NCBI RefSeq assembly: GCF_003056725.1
Contig: NZ_QBKZ01000016.1
Coordinates: 1 to 64,000, forward strand
DNA: 64,000 bases
From: Mangrovicoccus ximenensis
Lineage (GTDB): Bacteria > Pseudomonadota > Alphaproteobacteria > Rhodobacterales > Rhodobacteraceae
Direction of reading: 5' to 3'
Below are positions 62,658-64,000 of the stretch, one piece after another (the first letter of the stretch is position 1; each line of letters begins with the position of its first letter). A program made the position numbers and the translations under genes. The notes below the pieces were generated by a model. That model ran no database searches. It saw only the letters and a program-made list of their open reading frames with translations, and had not been told where the DNA came from.

Positions 62658-63134
62658 TCAGTCGGCCAGGTGATCTTCCTTCTTCTCCTCGACAAGGCCC
62701 ATCTCGGTCTTCTTGCGGTCGAGGAAGGCCTTGCCGAAGCTGTCATTCTGCTCCTTGCCGATCACCTTGCGGGCGCGGGCGAAGACCTCGTCCTCTTCCT
62801 CCTCCATGTGGTGCTCGTAATCGTGCTTCATCGTCTTGAACCGCGTCAGCCAGCCCGGCGAGGCCATGTCCATGCCGTTCAGCTCTTCGAGAATTTCGTC
62901 GATCTCGGCATGCTCATGCACCGAATGGCGCGCCGCATCCTGGCCCCAGGTCTCCGACATCAGCTTGGAATAGAAGGTCTCTTCCTCCGCGGCCGAGTGG
63001 GACTTGATGTCCGTGTAGAAGGCGGCCCAGGCCTCGCGGCGCTCCGGCGTGTCGCCGGAGGTCTCGGCGATGGTGTCCAGCAGCTTGCGGTGCTTGTCGT
63101 GGTCGGCGGCGATGGCGTCGTAGATCGAGGTCAT
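62658..63134 (-). CDS. Hemerythrin HHE domain protein
   Basis: A 158-residue four-helix-bundle protein with the di-iron ligand pattern: His in AADHDKHRKLLD, HSAAEEETFYSKLM, HEHAEIDEILEEL, and the terminal HDYEHHMEEEEDEVF. A charged tail (KKTEMGLVEEKKEDHLAD) follows. Hemerythrin-domain proteins bind oxygen or nitric oxide or help with iron and redox stress. It is transcribed alone. Its stop is ten bases from the stop of the opposing dehydrogenase fragment. Confidence 0.88.
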   Translation of the reverse strand: MTSIYDAIAADHDKHRKLLDTIAETSGDTPERREAWAAFYTDIKSHSAAEEETFYSKLMSETWGQDAARHSVHEHAEIDEILEELNGMDMASPGWLTRFKTMKHDYEHHMEEEEDEVFARARKVIGKEQNDSFGKAFLDRKKTEMGLVEEKKEDHLAD

Positions 63135-63221
63135 GTCGGTCTCCGTTCTGGCTGTCGGAGCGGCAACGCTTCTCTCGCCGCGCCGGTTCCGCCCATCGGA
63201 GGGGCATGTTCCGCCGGCGGT

Positions 63222-64000
63222 CAGCGGTAGAGGCCGATCTTCAGGGACGGACCGGCGGCAGTCTCCGCCAGGTCGAGCGTGCCAAGGCACAGCGCCGCCT
63301 GCCAGACGGCGCCGGGCGGCAGCGTGCCCCGGGCGACCTCGGCGCGGAAGGGCGGGGGCAAGCGCGCCCCGCCGCCCGATGCGGCTCCCCCGCCGCGAGA
63401 TGGCCGCGCAAGGCATGGACGGTGCGCGCGCGCTGCCGGATCGGGAGCAGCCGGTCCTTGTCGTTCGCACGGAACCGCCTGTTGCCCGGGGGTCTCGATC
63501 CCGGCGAAACCCGGTCTGCACCATTGAAAGATCCCACGGTCGTTCCATCCGCCGACGCGGACAGGCTGGAGCCGGAGCGCGTGACCGCCTCGCGGGTCGC
63601 TCCGGCGTCGTTCGCCGGCTTTCATGGCCGCAGCGCAGCGACGGCCCGGCTCACCATCTGTCTTCTCCGGTTCGGCGCTTGGCGCGACACAGGCCTGCGG
63701 CATGAGCAGCGCATGTCCGGACGCGGCGCGGTCCCGCGACGATGACGGGCCCCGCAGGCTTCCGTGCCGATCCGCAGAGAAGGTCGTCCGGAGTAGAGTA
63801 CCAGCCGGCCGGCCCGTGGCCGCGTCTTGCACGGAACGACCGTCCCGCCGGTTCTGGCTCCGAGGGCCCGGAACACGTTCGTCGCAATCTCCATTCCGGC
63901 TGCTCCTCCTCCGTTGCCGGGCGCTGCAGGAACTGCAACGCTGCGGCCAGGAGGGGACAGGGCGCCAGACAAGGCACATCCACCTGATCAAGCGGACCCG
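63222..64000 (-). other. About 780 bp at the right edge without a recognised gene
   Basis: A leftward frame ends at 63221 with GTLPPGAVWQAALCLGTLDL and AETAAGPSLKIGLYR, which reads like a genuine protein end, but I cannot name it. The sequence before it degenerates into Arg/Pro-rich frames within about 50 residues. No domain, repeat or RNA gene was recognised from 63370 to the end of the window. Confidence 0.4.

Noticed and set aside
1-64000. tRNA, rRNA, riboswitch and CRISPR elements
   Set aside because: No cloverleaf, ribosomal sequence, conserved riboswitch core or regular repeat-spacer pattern was recognised by eye; a covariance-model search would be needed to exclude small RNAs.

Overview
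The window is high-GC DNA (strong G/C bias at third codon positions, GTG as well as ATG starts, ATGA and TGATG operon overlaps) from an alphaproteobacterium, most likely a nitrogen-fixing member of the Rhodobacteraceae. The main clues are a nifA-end/nifB/fdxN/LRV/nifZ/nifT cluster, amgK-murU-addB, bamB-der and mgtE next to a formyl-tetrahydrofolate cyclo-ligase, and many TRAP and ABC uptake systems. No rRNA, tRNA, CRISPR array or insertion sequence was recognised.

Layout. 0-9.9 kb: a catabolic cluster with a class III aminotransferase, acetylpolyamine-type deacetylase, GntR regulator, class II aldolase and a complete Dpp-type ABC importer; it ends in a truncated 2-hydroxyacid dehydrogenase. 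9.9-15.5 kb: end of nifA, then nifB (with NifA site and sigma-54 promoter), fdxN, an FeS LRV protein, nifZ, nifT, a SIR2-like protein, an unknown protein and a DUF1796 protein. 15.5-20.2 kb: ppk2, a GNAT acetyltransferase, decayed hmp and nsrR, an outer-membrane protein and about 1 kb without a recognisable gene. 20.2-28.7 kb: a series of half-genes (lysR, prtD, YadA-type head protein, amgK, addB, livG, livM, a coiled-coil protein, cyclo-ligase, acyl-CoA synthetase) around intact murU, guaD and mgtE. 28.7-37.2 kb: acyl-CoA dehydrogenase, a Pot-type ABC importer, a LysR regulator, a class II aldolase and a gamma-butyrobetaine-hydroxylase-like oxygenase. 37.2-42.5 kb: gntR, bamB and fahA fragments around intact der. 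42.5-48.2 kb: a 1048-residue CodA-DUF1989-GcvT protein with a nucleoside-type ABC importer whose ATPase is cut and joined to the first codons of etfB. 48.2-64 kb: two TRAP systems, two paralogous EamA exporters, LysR and LuxR regulators, SMP-30 lactonase, a truncated GMC oxidoreductase and a hemerythrin protein.

The most striking property is structural. At least ten breakpoints fall inside genes, joining pieces of unrelated genes with no transposon, N-run or obvious repeat between them. One pair can be resolved inside the window: a LysR regulator is cut at a TCGACCG heptamer, with its N-terminal half at 37065-37225 (+) and its C-terminal half at 20150-20910 (-). Inverting the 16.3 kb between them rebuilds the gene in frame. 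The other junctions could be real rearrangements in a decaying genome or assembly chimeras; the sequence alone cannot decide.

Functionally the window is mostly uptake and breakdown of small organic nitrogen and carbon compounds (acetylated amines or peptides, polyamine- or betaine-like compounds, nucleobases, organic acids) plus nitrogen fixation. Several modules look inactive here because a key gene is cut: nifA, hmp/nsrR, amgK, the nucleoside-transporter ATPase and the lysR beside the oxygenase operon.
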